From: Lagopus muta
Lineage: Eukaryota; Chordata; Aves; Galliformes; Phasianidae
NCBI RefSeq assembly: GCF_023343835.1
Contig: NC_064435.1
Span: 63,746,134-63,810,133, forward strand
Direction: 5' to 3'
Length of the DNA stretch: 64,000 bases
The translations under genes were made by a program, and so were the position numbers. This document shows, piece by piece, positions 38,162-52,077 of this stretch (the first letter of the stretch is position 1; each line of letters begins with the position of its first letter). The notes below the pieces were generated by a model. That model was not told the origin of the DNA. It saw only the letters and a list, made by a program, of their open reading frames with translations, and did not search any database.

Positions 38162-41100
38162 TTAGTGAAGAAAATAATGTTTGTGAGGGGTGTAGGGAAA
38201 CCCTCATGTCAGATGGGTGTGAGTATCTCTTAGAAGAGAAGTGAAGAAGTATGTCCAGAGTCAGAAATGAAATAATAACTAGAACTGGATTGAAATTCCA
38301 GAATATGGAAGTTTCTGCTTCCTCCTCTCTTCTCAGCCCCAAGAGGTATTTCTGGCAGCCATCCATCCAGGCAGGAGAGAGAAGAGCAATTGCTGGTAGC
38401 TGGCTGCAGAGGGGTCACTTGTAAGACAAAAATATACAAGAGCTTGCCTGGATTTTTTTCCTTCCTAATTAGGTGATTTGTGACTATATTCTTATCAGTG
38501 ACCTTGTTAATGCATCTGTAACCATTCTCATTAGCTTCTGAGTTATCCTTGGGATTTGCTTAATGAGAATATGTACTATCAGGACATCAGATGCACTGCA
38601 CACTAGCCCTCTCTGGAAATATACTTTCCAGAGATTCTGGCTGGGAGAAGAGAATTGGGTTATGTGAAATATATGCAGTCAGTGGTCTCTATAGGCAGTT
38701 TCCAGTTCTCCAATTTATGAATAAATCCAAATGGAGACATGTCAGAATCTTTATGGAGAGGCTCCATGATAGAAACAGAAGACACTGGGCAGAGGAATAG
38801 TGAAGGAGAGAAGAGTTGAGCAAAATCTGGGAGTTGTTTGCCACACACAGCAAATACTTAGCTGGTACCTCATGAAAGAGAGGCTATAATTTTGTTCCAT
38901 GGCATAGAACACAAATGAAGCATGTCAAAGCTACACTGGTGGAGCTGAAGTTAGAGCCCAGCCATGTGCATTTGGCATAACCAGACACACACAGTGAGGC
39001 AAGGAACTGAATGAACCAGGGGATGAAAAGAAAGTTCAGTGACTATGGATGTTCATATTGTCTGTGCATTTTTAATGCCAAATATCGTATACATATGTCA
39101 GATATTTTGGGACAGCAACATGAAAATCAAAGAGTGATTCTGAAGGAGCAGAGGCACCACATGCTCTTAAAACCAGCTAAATTCAGTGCTACTTCAGCAA
39201 TATGTTCATTATTATGGCAGTTAATATTTTAAGAATTATGTTTTGGTCTATCCATTATTTAGAAAAGTCAGCTTTCAACAACTGCCAGAAAAAAAAAGAA
39301 AAAAAAAAAATCCTGAGTAAAACGTTACAGCAAATAGTTGGAAAATGAGCCACGGAGTATGATGAGCCATGAAGTATTTACTTTGATTCTTTAAAGTGGA
39401 ACAGAAATTAGAATTCTGGAGGCTATTTGATGAGAACGAGAAAAACCTGAGGGAAATTGCATCACATAAAAGAGACAGTGATCCTTCTTTCACTTGATCT
39501 CTGCAGTAGTTCTCCATACTCATGCTGCCAGATCAGAATGGGTCCATTTTCTGCCAATGCAAAAGATGTGTAGGCTTGTGGAGAAACTCTGTTTGCTGTG
39601 TTTGTGGCCCATGCTGGGATTGAAAGTTCTGGTGAATTGGTCTCGTAGCTCTAAATGGAATCTTCTGGGCACAGGACCTTATGTCCTGCAGAGGTTTTCA
39701 GCTTGGGTTTGGGTTATCTTCTATACGATAGCATTGCATTTGGGTGAGGTCTTGCTCTTGTGTTTACACAATTCCACAGCAATATGCCCTCAGATACACA
39801 ACTTACCACATCTGGCTGCTGAGATGTGGATATGGATGTAATTTGTTGGCTGTGTCGCCCTGGTACTTCACTGCCTTCTCCAAGCCCTTCTTGTGGCTTT
39901 GCCCTAGAAACAGTGATGACAGTTGCATGGTGGGCAGCCTGGAAACAGTGACAAGGTCACTGGACACTAAACATGTTGGCTTCTCCTGGGCATAATTCTC
40001 AAAATGCTAAACTGCTTGACTTGTCACATCGCTCGCTGTGCAAACAGCGTGATGACCTTTCCAGTAATGATGGCTATGCTGCTTGCTTCAAAGTTGATAA
40101 AACTCCTATTCTCTATTAGCCCCAGACTGGCAGCGTTACTAATACGCCTCATCCATTTCCACTCCATTGTGTTGATTGAACACAGCCCCTAATTGTATGA
40201 ATCCTCCCCGATGCCAAGCAACAGGCCCTCATGCCATGGGGTCACATGGGGTGGAGGGGGAGCGCCTCTGTGTCGGAGGACAAGGTCAAAAGTGATAGGA
40301 AGGCAACTTAGTCACGAATTAATGAAAATGTGCTTGATTGCTTGATCTGTTGCCAAGTTACTCCCAGCCTGGAGCAGGAGCAGGGCCTGGAACAGGCACA
40401 CGTAGATAAAGAAAGCTCATTTGCAAGCTGAGGACTGCAGAGGGGAAAGAAAAACATTTTGCCCTGAATGTCTCTCATTTTACTCCTCTTGCTGTCTTTT
40501 CTTCCACAAGGAGCTTGAAAATGGCAGCCACCAGTGGAAGCAGCACACCACAGCTCCATCCAGAGCCCTGAAAGTGGATGAAAAAGCACTGTATGTGTAT
40601 GCTGAGTTCTTTCCATTCATACAGTGAAAACTGACTTCTTTTCCTTCTTCATGCTCAGTTTTTCCCAGGAGAGAGTTGAATCTTGCATTATGAATACATT
40701 ATCTATATCCATCTCCCTCTTTGTAAGCGTCAGTTTTGTCTCTTTGTCATCAGATTCCCCCGCCCTTTCCAGAACTGAACTCTGTACTCATCTAGTAGTC
40801 AAAAAGCCTCATTCTGAAAATGCTGAGGCTATTCCCATCTGTTTGTAGTTCTTGAGCAGACGTACTCCAGAAGCAGAGCTTTTTCAGGGGATCCATCCAC
40901 ATCCTGGGACTGAAGGCTGCAGGAAGATCACTCCTGCCCTGCTTTGAGGAGATGATGTTCCTAGGCCTTAAATTGGAGGGTAAGAAGACAAACTCTGCTG
41001 GCTGCTTTTCCCTTGGGCTGGAGAAGGTGGAAAAGCAAGGAGCAGGTCAAACACCGAGGAACAGTTGGCTCCTCTTGCCCATGGCTTGCTCAGGGGTCAA

Positions 41101-44100
41101 AGCCAAACCACAGCACAGACACCAAGCTGGGTGTCAGCAGTTTTGCATGTTGCCTCCAGAAGGAAACGTGGGAGTCTGAAGATATTGCTGGACTATACCA
41201 AATGCTATTTGTTTGTGAGCTAACAGTCTGAACACCATCCATTCAGTCTCTCCATTGTTTTGAACAGGCAGCTTACAAGCTAAGCTTCCACTGATGCTGA
41301 TGAGGATAGGTTTCTTGTTGAGTCCCTTAGACACAGAGAAGAAAGCAGGTTCCAAAATGCTCTAGGACCCATATTCTGTATTGTCCTTAAATTGGATTTT
41401 AGTCACTGCATATCCTTTACAATCTGCATTAGAGCCTTTTAAGGCTGTATGTCCCCGCAGTCTGCATGTTCTCATCTTTTATGTGCTGTAGGGAGAGGAG
41501 GGGGAGCAGCGAAGCTGCAGAAGCACGGAGAAGCACAGCAATGTCAGTGCCAGCAGGCAGAGGGGCTGGCACACAGAGCAATTTAACTTTGCTGAGCCAA
41601 GGGCTCACTTCAGTCACACAAAGCCAGCTATAAACTCTGCTTCCCAAAAAGTGCCTTTGCATTATGTTTTCGTGCCAGCTAAATAAGGGCATGCTGGCAG
41701 TACCATCTAAGCTAGGGAGGTTTACGCCTTTCAGCAGGATCACACTCAGCTTTGACTGAAAATATGTCCTTTGGCTATGATCTTAAAACCATATGAATAT
41801 GTGAAAAGATATTTATATATGTGTATCTTAATATGCATTGTAGAATTACTATACAGAAACAGACAGCTTTGGGGCTAAATCTCATAATAAGATATGGAAC
41901 GTGGCACTCAGATAAATGGCTTAAACAAAGAGCTGTGGTAATCTTGCCCATAAGGTGTTAATAAGGTTTTCCCACATCATTTCAAACTCTAAAGCCTGTG
42001 TAGGAATGGTATAACTTTATGGCATCAGTACAATACTGAGTTCAGCCAAAAGAAGACCTGGAAATGACACTGATTTAAAATGAGCTGTGGCTAGGCTTGT
42101 TTTTTAAAATAGGGCTGTACTTGCTGTAGCAGGTGCAGCAGTAGTGAAGCCCAGGGGTTCAGCTTGTTTGATTTGTTCTACTCATTTTATCTGCTGAGCA
42201 GGAGCTTACAAGGGAACTGATGCCTAAAAGATTGTTGTGATTTTTTAAAATTATTGCTATTTGAAAGATGAACTCCAATACAGTTCTGCTCAATACATGT
42301 CCTCCTCCGTTCTTTGGGAATGGCTGCATATGCCAGCTCACTGGGGTTCTAACAGATCTGTGCATTCACGTCTGTTTATTTCCATTGCTTTCATTAAGCC
42401 AGCTATGTTTGACCAATGGAAAGAAAATTCATCACAATATGGCAGAGCAAAACAGGAAAGCAATGTGTCCATGATATTACATCTGAGTATCTTTCCCAGG
42501 AATATGTAAAACTGGCATGTAATTTGTAAAGATTGTTGCATCTTTACCATAAATACAGAATTTATGCTTGTAAGCTTTCAAAATACTTACAAATCCTATT
42601 AGGAATTACAAGACTATAACATTCTGTATAACCACAATGCTAATGTTATCTCTCAGAAATTCCTCCAAAGCAACAGGGACATGGAGCGCTTAATAGTTTT
42701 ATCTTCTTTACTTGATTCCCCATGATTTAGATGATTCCCGGTCTGACAGTGCCTTGGAGTTTTTACAGCATTCCTCATCGGTGGATCCCAAAGCTCTTTA
42801 CTAGCAAGTCTAAATACAACTTCACATTACGTAAAAAAAGGGAAGTAAGGGAAATCATATAAGACCACGATAATGAAACCAAACAGCTCATTCACTTCTG
42901 TTTTGTGGATTTCATCTATTCTAGTCTGCACACAGTGACTCTCATGAGTGTTCCCTCCTTTTATGCTTCCTATTAATAGTATTTTTGAACCTACTCTGTC
43001 CATCTTTTGCACATGGAGACAAAGCATATTCTGGAGAGCTTCTAGCAGATTTCTGTCTCTGCAGTCTGATTAATCAGATTTGGGGGCCTGAGGTGAGAAG
43101 TTATGCAATCCAAGCTTCTGTATGGAGCTGCTAATTGGAATGTTCCACCTTCTGTGATATGCACTACTGAATGGAGTCACAGTAGTTGCGATTTATTTTC
43201 ACAAACCTTACCAATTTGGTAAACTGGTTAGATATGGAGAGTGGTAAACCTGAAGTTCCTGAGCACTGTGCTATTTGTGCATCTTGAAGCAGAGTCTCAA
43301 AGCCTCCAGGCTCATGGAATATTAGACTTCTGACCAGCATAGATCTGTAAATCTTCCCTAGGGAATAAAAATTACAGGCTGGGGAAATGTCTCTCTTCTG
43401 AAGTACAGTGACCCATAGGCTACCAGCAGTTCCACATCGGCCTGCCAAACAATGAGGCTAGTCCTCTAATGCAAAATAGAAGAGAGGTTTAGCAATGCCA
43501 GCTCATTGCAGAGTGGTTGTGACAGTAGTAGTTCTTCTCACATTTTCATTGATAAAGTATTTGTAAATGAAACTGGAGTCCTAGGCAGTGGAAGAACCTG
43601 CCATAAACTGCAACTGGCTTTTAAAGTGGAGATCACTGCACTGGCATGCAACATGATGTAGCACTGAGCCAAATCCAAGATCACAAACTGCTGATAGCCT
43701 ACCAGGGCCCAGATAAAGTAACTGGAAGCTTTCCCTGGCCTTGCTGCCTCCAGGTCAAACCGTTGCTAGAAAGAGTAGAATTAGAGTATATAGTGATTCA
43801 AGAGTCCATATTAATTAGAGCAAAACAGAAATAATGCAGAAGATGCTAAATAATATGTAGCAAGATGCTACGTGTGGGAGAGTCAAGGCAGGTAGTCATT
43901 TCAGCTCACTATCAAGAAACAATGAATGCTGATCCATTTGCCAGGTAACAGAAGCCTCTGCTGGATATGAGAGGGTAATCTCTGCCTTGTTTCATAGCTG
44001 TACCCTCTTTAATTAGCACTATGTGGTGGATTAACATTTTGAGAATTCACACAGGAATAATTAATATGCTAATGCTGTTGGTAATAATCTTCATAAAAGC

Positions 44101-45807
44101 TTTTTAATAAGTTTGGTGGTTTAGCCTGGCCAGAACAATTTAAAAGCTTCAAATAAGCACTTGCATCTCTTCAGGAAGAGATATCTCTAATATCAGTGCT
44201 ACAACAAATGGCCCTTTATTAGCACCATGTATAAAATGGGGAAGGAGATCAAATTAGTAAAGTCTCAGTAGAACAGCAGTTGTGTCCTGTTTTATAGCTG
44301 TCTTCGTGGGAGAGCTGTGTGAGGAGAGGCAAGACCACGTGAAAAATGACAGCCTGCAAGAGGAGGCAATCATCTCCAGATTCTGCAAAGTCAAAAGGCC
44401 TGATGGGCAGAGGGCACATATCTGGTGATGCCTTCTGGGAATCGCTCTCATCTGAAGAGGTTGGCCTACATCAGGCAGAGCTGTCTCTGGAAGGGAGATC
44501 ATCTCTCCCATGCTGCACTGTCTGATTGCAACTCAAAGCCATAGCACTGTACAAAACATCTGAAGCCTCTCATTCCTTTATTAAGTGTTGTATTAGATGT
44601 TTCAGTGGGAATGAAGCCTTTCTCTGTAATTCTTTTCCAGTTACTAGAAGCTCAGATAAAGACACAAACTACTCCAGGTCAAACCACGGGATCTACAAGT
44701 GTCCAGGGGAATGCAGCTGTTTGAGAAGGACAGAGAAACTCAAAGGATGTGGAGTTCCACTTCTACTGTAGACTTTGGAAGTCTACAAGGAGAAAAATAG
44801 ATGCACCTATGAACATGGGCTTGAGAGAAAAGGAAGAGGGTGAAGGAGAAAAGAAATCCATCAGTATATTCCACGAGGAGTAAGTTCCCAAAGCTCACCT
44901 GATAGCAAAAGATGTATGTGCTAGAAAGAAACAAAATGTTTATCCTCACTATATGCATTCACCTTGCAACATCCAGTGTAATGTATTTACCCTCTGTGCA
45001 GAAGGGGGAATGATAAAAGTGACTGTGAGCTGCTGTTGAACGGTCGCTGTTCACTCCTCCAAAGGCAGAGGAGTATCTCCAGCCTAGTTTGGTAAATCAA
45101 AATCAGTCAGGCATAGGCTTGACTATATTTGCCCATGTGTCTTCACTATTCCAGCCAAACCTCTGACCTCCATCGGGATTATAGAGAGAGGAGGTCTCAA
45201 GGGACAAACTGTAATGACTACAAATGAGACACACTTGAAATCCATAGAGGAGCTTTGCACCCAGGCAAACCTATTTGCAATGATAGGTTTTGGTTTCCTA
45301 CTTGATCCAGGTTTATGTTAAAAATTTATATAGCCAGATGTTGTAAATATAAATCGGTACATGAATGCTCATTTAAGAAAAAATAAACTATTGCAGATAT
45401 TCCACTGGGAGGCTAGAGTATATTTTTCAAGATCCCTAAAGCCGAAAATTTTCATTTAAGAAATTCATTTCTTCATTTAAGAGGTAGCAGATATTTGGTT
45501 TTGCTCTGGAAGGTAGAGGCACTAAATCAGAAGGGAGTTAAGGAAGAGTCCATTTCGCAGGACTCAAGGGGATTCTGCATATGTTGCATGAAATAAACTT
45601 AATTTCAGTACTTTGTAGTGTTGATTTCTGTAGTTTGCTGGATGCACCCCGCCTTGATTGAGATACAGCTACCTTTGCAAATGGCACTTTGGGTTCTGTG
45701 CCAGTGAATAGTAATGGTAATGACAGAGCTTATTGCAGAGATGCAGTACAGTCTGTCAAAAAGCAAAAGAGAATATCCTAAACCCTTTTAAGTTGAGTTG
45801 TGTGAAT

Positions 45808-45837
45808 AGTGGTATAAGGCTGAGTGGTATAAGGCTT
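45808..45837 (+). repeat. 15-bp tandem duplication
   Basis: Two adjacent copies of AGTGGTATAAGGCTG or its one-base variant AGTGGTATAAGGCTT. It lies about 200 bp upstream of the solo LTR and is unrelated to it. Confidence 0.8.
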
Positions 45838-46042
45838 CTAAATGGCTGTTTTGTGTTATGGCTATTAATGACAGTGAAGGTCAGCAAGGAAGAACCGGCT
45901 GATATTCTCCCTGCAGTATGTCCTAGAGTCTGCTACTTTGTTAGAACAGTGCAGTACAACTTCCTACCTGTTTACACTTCTGAGTTAGTTTCTTAAACTG
46001 AGCTCCAGCTGTCAGAGCTGCTATGTAAAACTAGTTGTAGTA

Positions 46043-46810
46043 TGTATTGGGTATACTAGGGCTGCCCCATGCTGAACACAGCCATTTCCAGCCAGCTCCA
46101 ATGGACCCACACCAAGCAACATCTTAAACCATAAGCCATGCGCGTGGCTATGGGAAAGCATACCTAAGAAAAGTTAAAGTTGTTGGGCCTCAGAGGAGGA
46201 GAGGGAAAAAAAGAGAGAAAGAGGAGTATGAGCATCAAAGTAAGAGAAAAAGGAAGGGAAAAGGTGATCCAGTTGCTGGAGCAGAAACTCTCCTACAGCC
46301 CATGGAGAGGATTACAGTGGAGCAGGTGGGCAATTCCTGAAGGAATCATGGCCTGTGGGTAACTCATGGTGGAACAGCATTGCCCTGAAAGACTGCAGCC
46401 TATGAGAGAACCCACACTGGAGCAGGGGGAAAGTGTGAGGATGAGGGAGTGATGAAGAGCACATGTGGACAGACCACAATCCTCAGTCCCCAATGCCTGG
46501 GCCACTTGAGTGTGAGGAGTTGACAGCGAAGGAATAAAGTTGGACCTGGGAAAAAAGGTGAGGTAAAGATGAAGTGTTGTATTATTATTATTTTGTCTTA
46601 GTCTCTCATTACCCAGATCTATTTTAATAGGCATTAAGTCCAGCTAATTTTCCCCAGGATGATTTTGTTTTACCCATGATGGTAACAGACAAGTGATTTA
46701 GTTTTCTTTTTTCTCAAAGCAGGAGCTCTTTCTTCCTATTTTGTGTCTTCTCGCCCATTGAGGAGTGAGAAAGCAGCTGGGTGGGGGCCTGGGGTCAGCT
46801 CATCCCACCT
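46043..46810 (+). mobile_element. Solo LTR of an avian ERVL-like endogenous retrovirus
   Basis: The sequence starts with TGTATTGGGT and contains blocks I recognise from a common avian ERVL-type LTR family. These include the CCAGCCAGCTCCAATGGACC block near the start, CCTGAAAGACTGCAGCCTAT in the middle, an AATAAA signal at 46533-46538 followed by the transcript-end region, and a CCCAGGATGATTTTGTTTTA block before the 3' part near GGAGTGAGAAAGCAGCTGGG. The order matches U3-R-U5 on the + strand. No gag, pol or env remnant and no second LTR lies beside it, so it is a solo LTR left by recombination. The 3' end near 46810 is eroded and no clear target duplication could be seen. Family naming is from memory. 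Confidence 0.83.
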
Positions 46811-48197
46811 GAACAATTAAGAAGTTAATTCACTAGCTCTGCCAACATGTTTAGCATCTGGTACCAATTGTCTGCCTGTAGTCTACACTTTTTCTATACT
46901 GTATTTCATGTTTATTTTTTTTCTTATCCTCTTGCTAGTTTTTCAGTCTCTGAGCTAGAAGGAGTTGAAATTGTTCAGGACTGAATGAGGAGATATAATC
47001 TAGTCTGCCTGAGACTAGTTAGGAATTCGTGAGCGTGGAACAGCTAAACATGGAACATAACGAGTAGAGAGGAACAGGTAAGGTAAGTGTATATCAGCTA
47101 GGGAAGAGGACATGCATATGGCTGGTACAAGAGCAAGTGTGTGCTACCAGGTGGCTTCAGAGCCACGTGTCTGCTTTACTGGAGGCATTCTGGAAGCACT
47201 ACCTCCTAGGCACAGTGCCATATTTTGTGTCTAAATACTTGTTGTATGGGGAATTCTTTGTGTATTTAAAAAAAAATATGTGGGAAGAAGATTAATTTTG
47301 ATTCAGTTTATAAGTTTATCTGCTTAGTATTACTATCAAAAATAATTAGAATCACCAAAAATTATCTTTGTGATTCACCACACTTTCTACTTACAAACCT
47401 GCCCAGTTTTCATGTAGGTTTTCCTGGATTTATTTGTTCCACATGACAACAGGTTTGCACATGCTACATCTATTCTGTTTTTTTCTGAAAAGTTTTCATT
47501 ATTAGTAACATATATTAGTAATGTTTTCTTGTAAGCTATCATGTTTTTATCTGCTAGTTTTTCTAAGTTGCTTGCCAATACAGCATTTATCAATGTAGTA
47601 AATCAAGATCCTCCTAAGATAATTATATTAAATATATGGCAGCCCTGCTTTCCTGAGAGGACCTGTTTGAAAACAGTCTGTCGTTGGAAACATGGAAGCA
47701 TGTTTTTGTGTATGAACTGCTTGCTACTTTTACATCTCCTCCTCTTTATTTGCTTTGACAAACTCTGCTGAAGTGAAAATGGGAACCATCTCCTATGGCT
47801 AGGGAGTTTATTGTGGAAGGTTGTCTTAGAGTGTATAGTTGCTCTCTGAGTGGTGATTGCTTGCCGGAATCAATGGCTCATTATCAGTATTTATTTTTAT
47901 GGTGTATTTTTAAGAATGCTTTCATCAAGTAATAGACCATCTGAATGGATTACAGTATCAGGCAAATTTTGACATGCTGAGGGCAATGTTAGGATGTGTT
48001 CATCCGGGAAGCAAGGAGGGAGTAGGACAAAGTTTGGATCAGCGTTTACCTCAAGGGATGATTAAATTTGTTATTGGTTGAAGAGAGTTTGTATATTGAG
48101 TCTATTCCTGTCTATTTAATAAATGCTAAAAGGAGTGAGGCACATCTGCCAGTGTGCAAGCAATAAATGTGATTTCCTCTCTTCTTTTGTTTCCTAG

Positions 48198-48219
48198 CAC
48201 AAATGTGTTATAATTAAAA
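48198..48219 (+). other. Micro-exon-like interval, 22 nt
   Basis: A long pyrimidine tract (TTTCCTCTCTTCTTTTGTTT then CCTAG) leads to a 22-nt segment that ends at AAA|GTAAGT. Both sites are close to the vertebrate consensus. Only one frame is open (7 codons plus one base). That size fits vertebrate neural micro-exons. Its phase does not join directly to the candidate exon at 54210. Isolated good splice sites also occur by chance, and transcript data are lacking. Confidence 0.22.
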
Positions 48220-48749
48220 GTAAGTGGCATATAAATTGCAGAGCTGACCAGATGGCAAGGCTAGCCAGGTAACTAAGTGAATTGAACCATGCTCAGCATT
48301 GTATAATTCCAAATTCACTTGGCAGATACTGTAAAATACCCTCTCTTATGAATAATCTGGCATTGTGAGATGCTTCCTCGTCTGAACTGTAAACGTGAAT
48401 TTTTCTTTCAACCTATTGCGGGGGGGCTACAAAGTGGATGATGATGTGTCACCCAGCACAATTTTTCCTGCTTTTGTTTGGGGATCTCCTGTTTAACATT
48501 AAACTTCTGTGCCATATAGCTAATGAGTTTTGCTATGGAGTTGGGATCTACAGAAGTGTAGCATAAATTGTGTGTTGGCCTTTTTTATAGGCAGGTGAAT
48601 GCTTATTGTTGCACATGCTGCCTTTGATCTTAACATCTATCTCAAATGTAAGAATCTGGATCACTTAAACTGAAACTTTTAGTGGACTCAGCTGAGTTCC
48701 TACAAACATTACAATGTTGTGAAATGTTGAAGGCAGAAATAATTCCATA

Positions 48750-48857
48750 CTGGACAGGGCTCTGAGCAATCTGATTGAACTGTGGATGTCTCTGTTCATT
48801 GCAGAGGAGCTGGACCTTCAAAGGTTCCTCCCAACTGAAAAGATTCTATGATAATTT
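48750..48857 (+). mobile_element. CR1 LINE 3' end, about 110 bp
   Basis: Reads CTGGACAGGGCTCTGAGCAA at the left and GGTTCCTCCCAACTGAAAAG then ATTCTATGA at the right. These are the standard CR1 3' blocks in + orientation. It is moderately diverged and 5'-truncated. Confidence 0.88.
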
Positions 48858-51800
48858 TGTGACAGAAGTGTTCCTTTTGTGCCTGTTTGGTTCACAAGCA
48901 TAAAGTTTGAATCCTTGTTCAATTAAAATACCTAAATAATCAATAGTAGAACTTGATGTCTCATCACACTGAAAGACCAGGCCCCACTTTAAATGCTGAT
49001 AAGGAATCCAGCTGATTTGCAGAGCTGCTTATGATCCAAGGATACTGACACTTCACATGCCTACAGATGGGAAGTGGATCAGCCAATTGATGATACCTTC
49101 TTAGATCACTATTAGCTAACTGTGAATATGAGCCTTTTGTCTCTTTTAAAAATAACCCATGGGTTCCTGTGTTGTTCAAGAGCTTTCTCTCTGTGCTGGT
49201 AAATAGCCCGTCATGTGTCTTATGTCACTTCCTAATAGTCTGGAAAACCTTCGAAATCACAAGAATTGTGCCAGAATGACCACTCTAAATAAACAGCCAT
49301 TTAGCTTGCTCACTAAAAGTAATTTGCATCTCAAGAAATAGAAAATAGGTGTAGATGAGTTTTTTAAATTGAACTCTTTATATCATTCCAGGAGTCTAGG
49401 AACCAATTTTCCCTTCCTCATTCGAAGCGTAATCAACACCTGCAGAGACAACATTGTGTTATTTGTGTTAGTGGAGAACTGAATGCACCTCCCTTAACTA
49501 ATGGGCTGGAGGGTTTATACTGGGATATCAGAATTTTCTATTAGAGGTTATAATGAAGTTAGCAAGGTAATGGATAAAAGAGTCACAGATTTTCCCAAAG
49601 CAAAGAGCAGTCAGAAGTAGAGGACTTTCATTGCCCTTGAAGATGGAGACTTCTGTTACAACTTGTATAAACAGTAGTACTTGGTATTAAAATAGAGCAT
49701 AGAAGGTTTGATTTGTTGCTTCTGACTCAAAGTGTGGGATAAAAGTTCATTTTAAACTTCTGGAAATAGGAGTCCACTTTTAGCAAATTATCTGAACTTC
49801 TCCTGCAGTTAGTAAAGAATAACAGGTAGCTTCAGATAAAGGTGTCTTGATTGTGTTGACCAGGGGCTGCCAAAGGCTGATTTGCACAGTGCAGCTTATT
49901 TCTCTGGAGAGGTGGCCAGAATACGATCTATCAGCAGACCACCCCTTTCTTACTAGCTTTAGCTCTGTGAGTCCTGTCAGGCATGGGAGAGGAGGAGATA
50001 GACAAATAATCTTTGAGACACAGATCCAGACAAGGCTTACTTGCCTTGACTGGGAATGGAGTATTTTTGAAAGCTCCTATTATTCTGGCTCTTGAAGTAG
50101 ACTGCAGCATCATTTGTGGTTTTTTTTTCCCCCTTTCCCAGAGCTTCTCTTTCCTCTGTCCAAGAAGGAGACTTCTTGAAATCCCAGGTATATCTACAAT
50201 TTGTATTCTTGTCTGTGAAGGGATTTATGCTGCAAAGTGGAACTGAGCTTAGGAGTGTTTCTCATCATTCTTTTAGGAAAAAAAAAAAACCTGTGTTACA
50301 GTAGGATGCTGAAAAATGGGATATACTGAAACAAAGAATATGGGGAACAAAAACACCTTATCTCCTTATCTGTTCTAAAAACCTCTATCATCTTCTTCGA
50401 AAAATGAAATGCAATCCGTGGATGTTTCTCATGCCTGCAAAAGCAGAAGAGAAGCAACAGGTGATACCATCATTTAAAGAAGGTGAAAAGTGTCCCTGGT
50501 TTCCTTTCCCATGTTTAAAAAAAAAAAAAAAAACCACAAAAAAGTGGCATTTTCCTTATTTCAGGTTATGCCTTTTGTAGCTTGTCTTTTCTCAGACCAA
50601 ACCACCCTAGATGATTTCTAAAAAGTTCACATGAAGTCACCCCATGGGAACTGATAGAATAAAAGGAAAATATTAAAGATCAGAGAGCTGAACGGTGGGG
50701 AAAGAAACAGCTCTGCAAGTTCACCCTGTGCTTGAAGGTAGCATGCACACACACAGATACACATTCACTCCTGCCTACTGGGATGAGATGTCAGTGGCAA
50801 AAGCAACGGGAAACTTTAGAAAGTTTAGTTACCAAGAATGCCAACATCAATACAAATGTCAGTGGGACACCCATGCAAAAAATCAAAACAGAACCAGATC
50901 CCACTGCTTAACATTTGTGACAAAAACAGGGCTGAGCAGGCTTGTCCTATAACTCTTTTTCCCAGAATTGGATAAGCTTTGAAATGTGAACTACATGCTA
51001 GGCATGCCCATGGCCTGTGCCAGTAGGAGCTGTGTGGCTTTTCTTTACCCATAGGCTTTGCAAAGGCTGTTTCTCTGCAGTGTCCTCTTGCCTTCATCCT
51101 GCACATCCTCCACAGCCACCAGTGATGGAGACAGAGATGACACCGCAGGGGCTTCTGTGTCTTTCTGATCAGTAACTTCTTGGTAACTAGCATCAACAAG
51201 ACTGTCATATGCCACTGCGGTCTGTTTAGCAAACTACAGTTCTCCTGTCCTGCAACTGAGAACTCCATCAGGTATAACTAGCAAATCATTGTAGTCCCTG
51301 GCACAAATCAAGCTCTTTTTCAATCAGTTGTGTTGCAGCTGATTTCCTTGTCTGTTAGCTGGATACCTTGAACGTGGGAAGAAACTTGAATGTTATATTT
51401 CTGCCCTGAGCAAGTCAAACTGCAGATCTGCTTATCACAGATTTATGGAGGACCAGCGGTCTAGATCCAGACTGGTGCTCAGAGAGATTGGTGCTCATTT
51501 TCAAACCCCTTGCTGCCTTTTCACTGTTTCTTTTTCTTTTGTTTTCGTTTATCTGCATGTCAAAGAACTGAAGTGGCTTTCTGCTCTGCTGCCATTGCCA
51601 GCTGCTAAAATATATGTGGAGGAAAAAAAAAAAAAAAAGCAGTTTTGGTGCTTGGATAGGAAAATATTGTTGGCTGTATTGGATACTACAGATGGCAATT
51701 TCCCTCTTTCTGTCACCACATAGCATATTTTCAGTAAGGTGTCTTAGCCAAAAAATGAAAACAGACCATGTGCTTTAAGTAACCTGAGCTTCTTTTGATC

Positions 51801-52077
51801 AGACTTGAGCCTCTTTCCTTGTCCTCCATATCTATCATAATGTCTTCATAGTTCCATAGGGACTGGGCAAGGTGTCGGCTCATAGCAAGCATGCATTTTC
51901 TGTGGACAATACTGACAACTGCCTGGCAGGATTGTAGCATGTATAGGTACCATCTGAATTTTCACTATTTCTCTGTGCTTGCTTCTGTTTCTCTCTTGCT
52001 TTGGTGAAAAATGTCTTCTTGCAATGTTTATGCCTCCAAGGGGGAGCACTTTTTGTGTCCTGTGCTGAGTCTGAAAA

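Larger units (their letters stand above)
31501..46042. other. Noncoding sequence with two short CR1 fragments
   Basis: Apart from the CR1 pieces at 33565 and 35884, a T30 tract and short repeats, nothing recognisable lies here. A GC-richer patch at about 34000-34460 has overlapping open frames on both strands, none with a known domain. A stretch at about 40060-40200 has homeobox-like TAAT motifs and looks like the kind of DNA that can be a conserved enhancer, but conservation cannot be judged from one sequence. Confidence 0.45.

Noticed and set aside
50825..51268. 147-codon minus-strand open frame
   Set aside because: No recognisable domain, no splice or poly(A) context, composition as in surrounding DNA.
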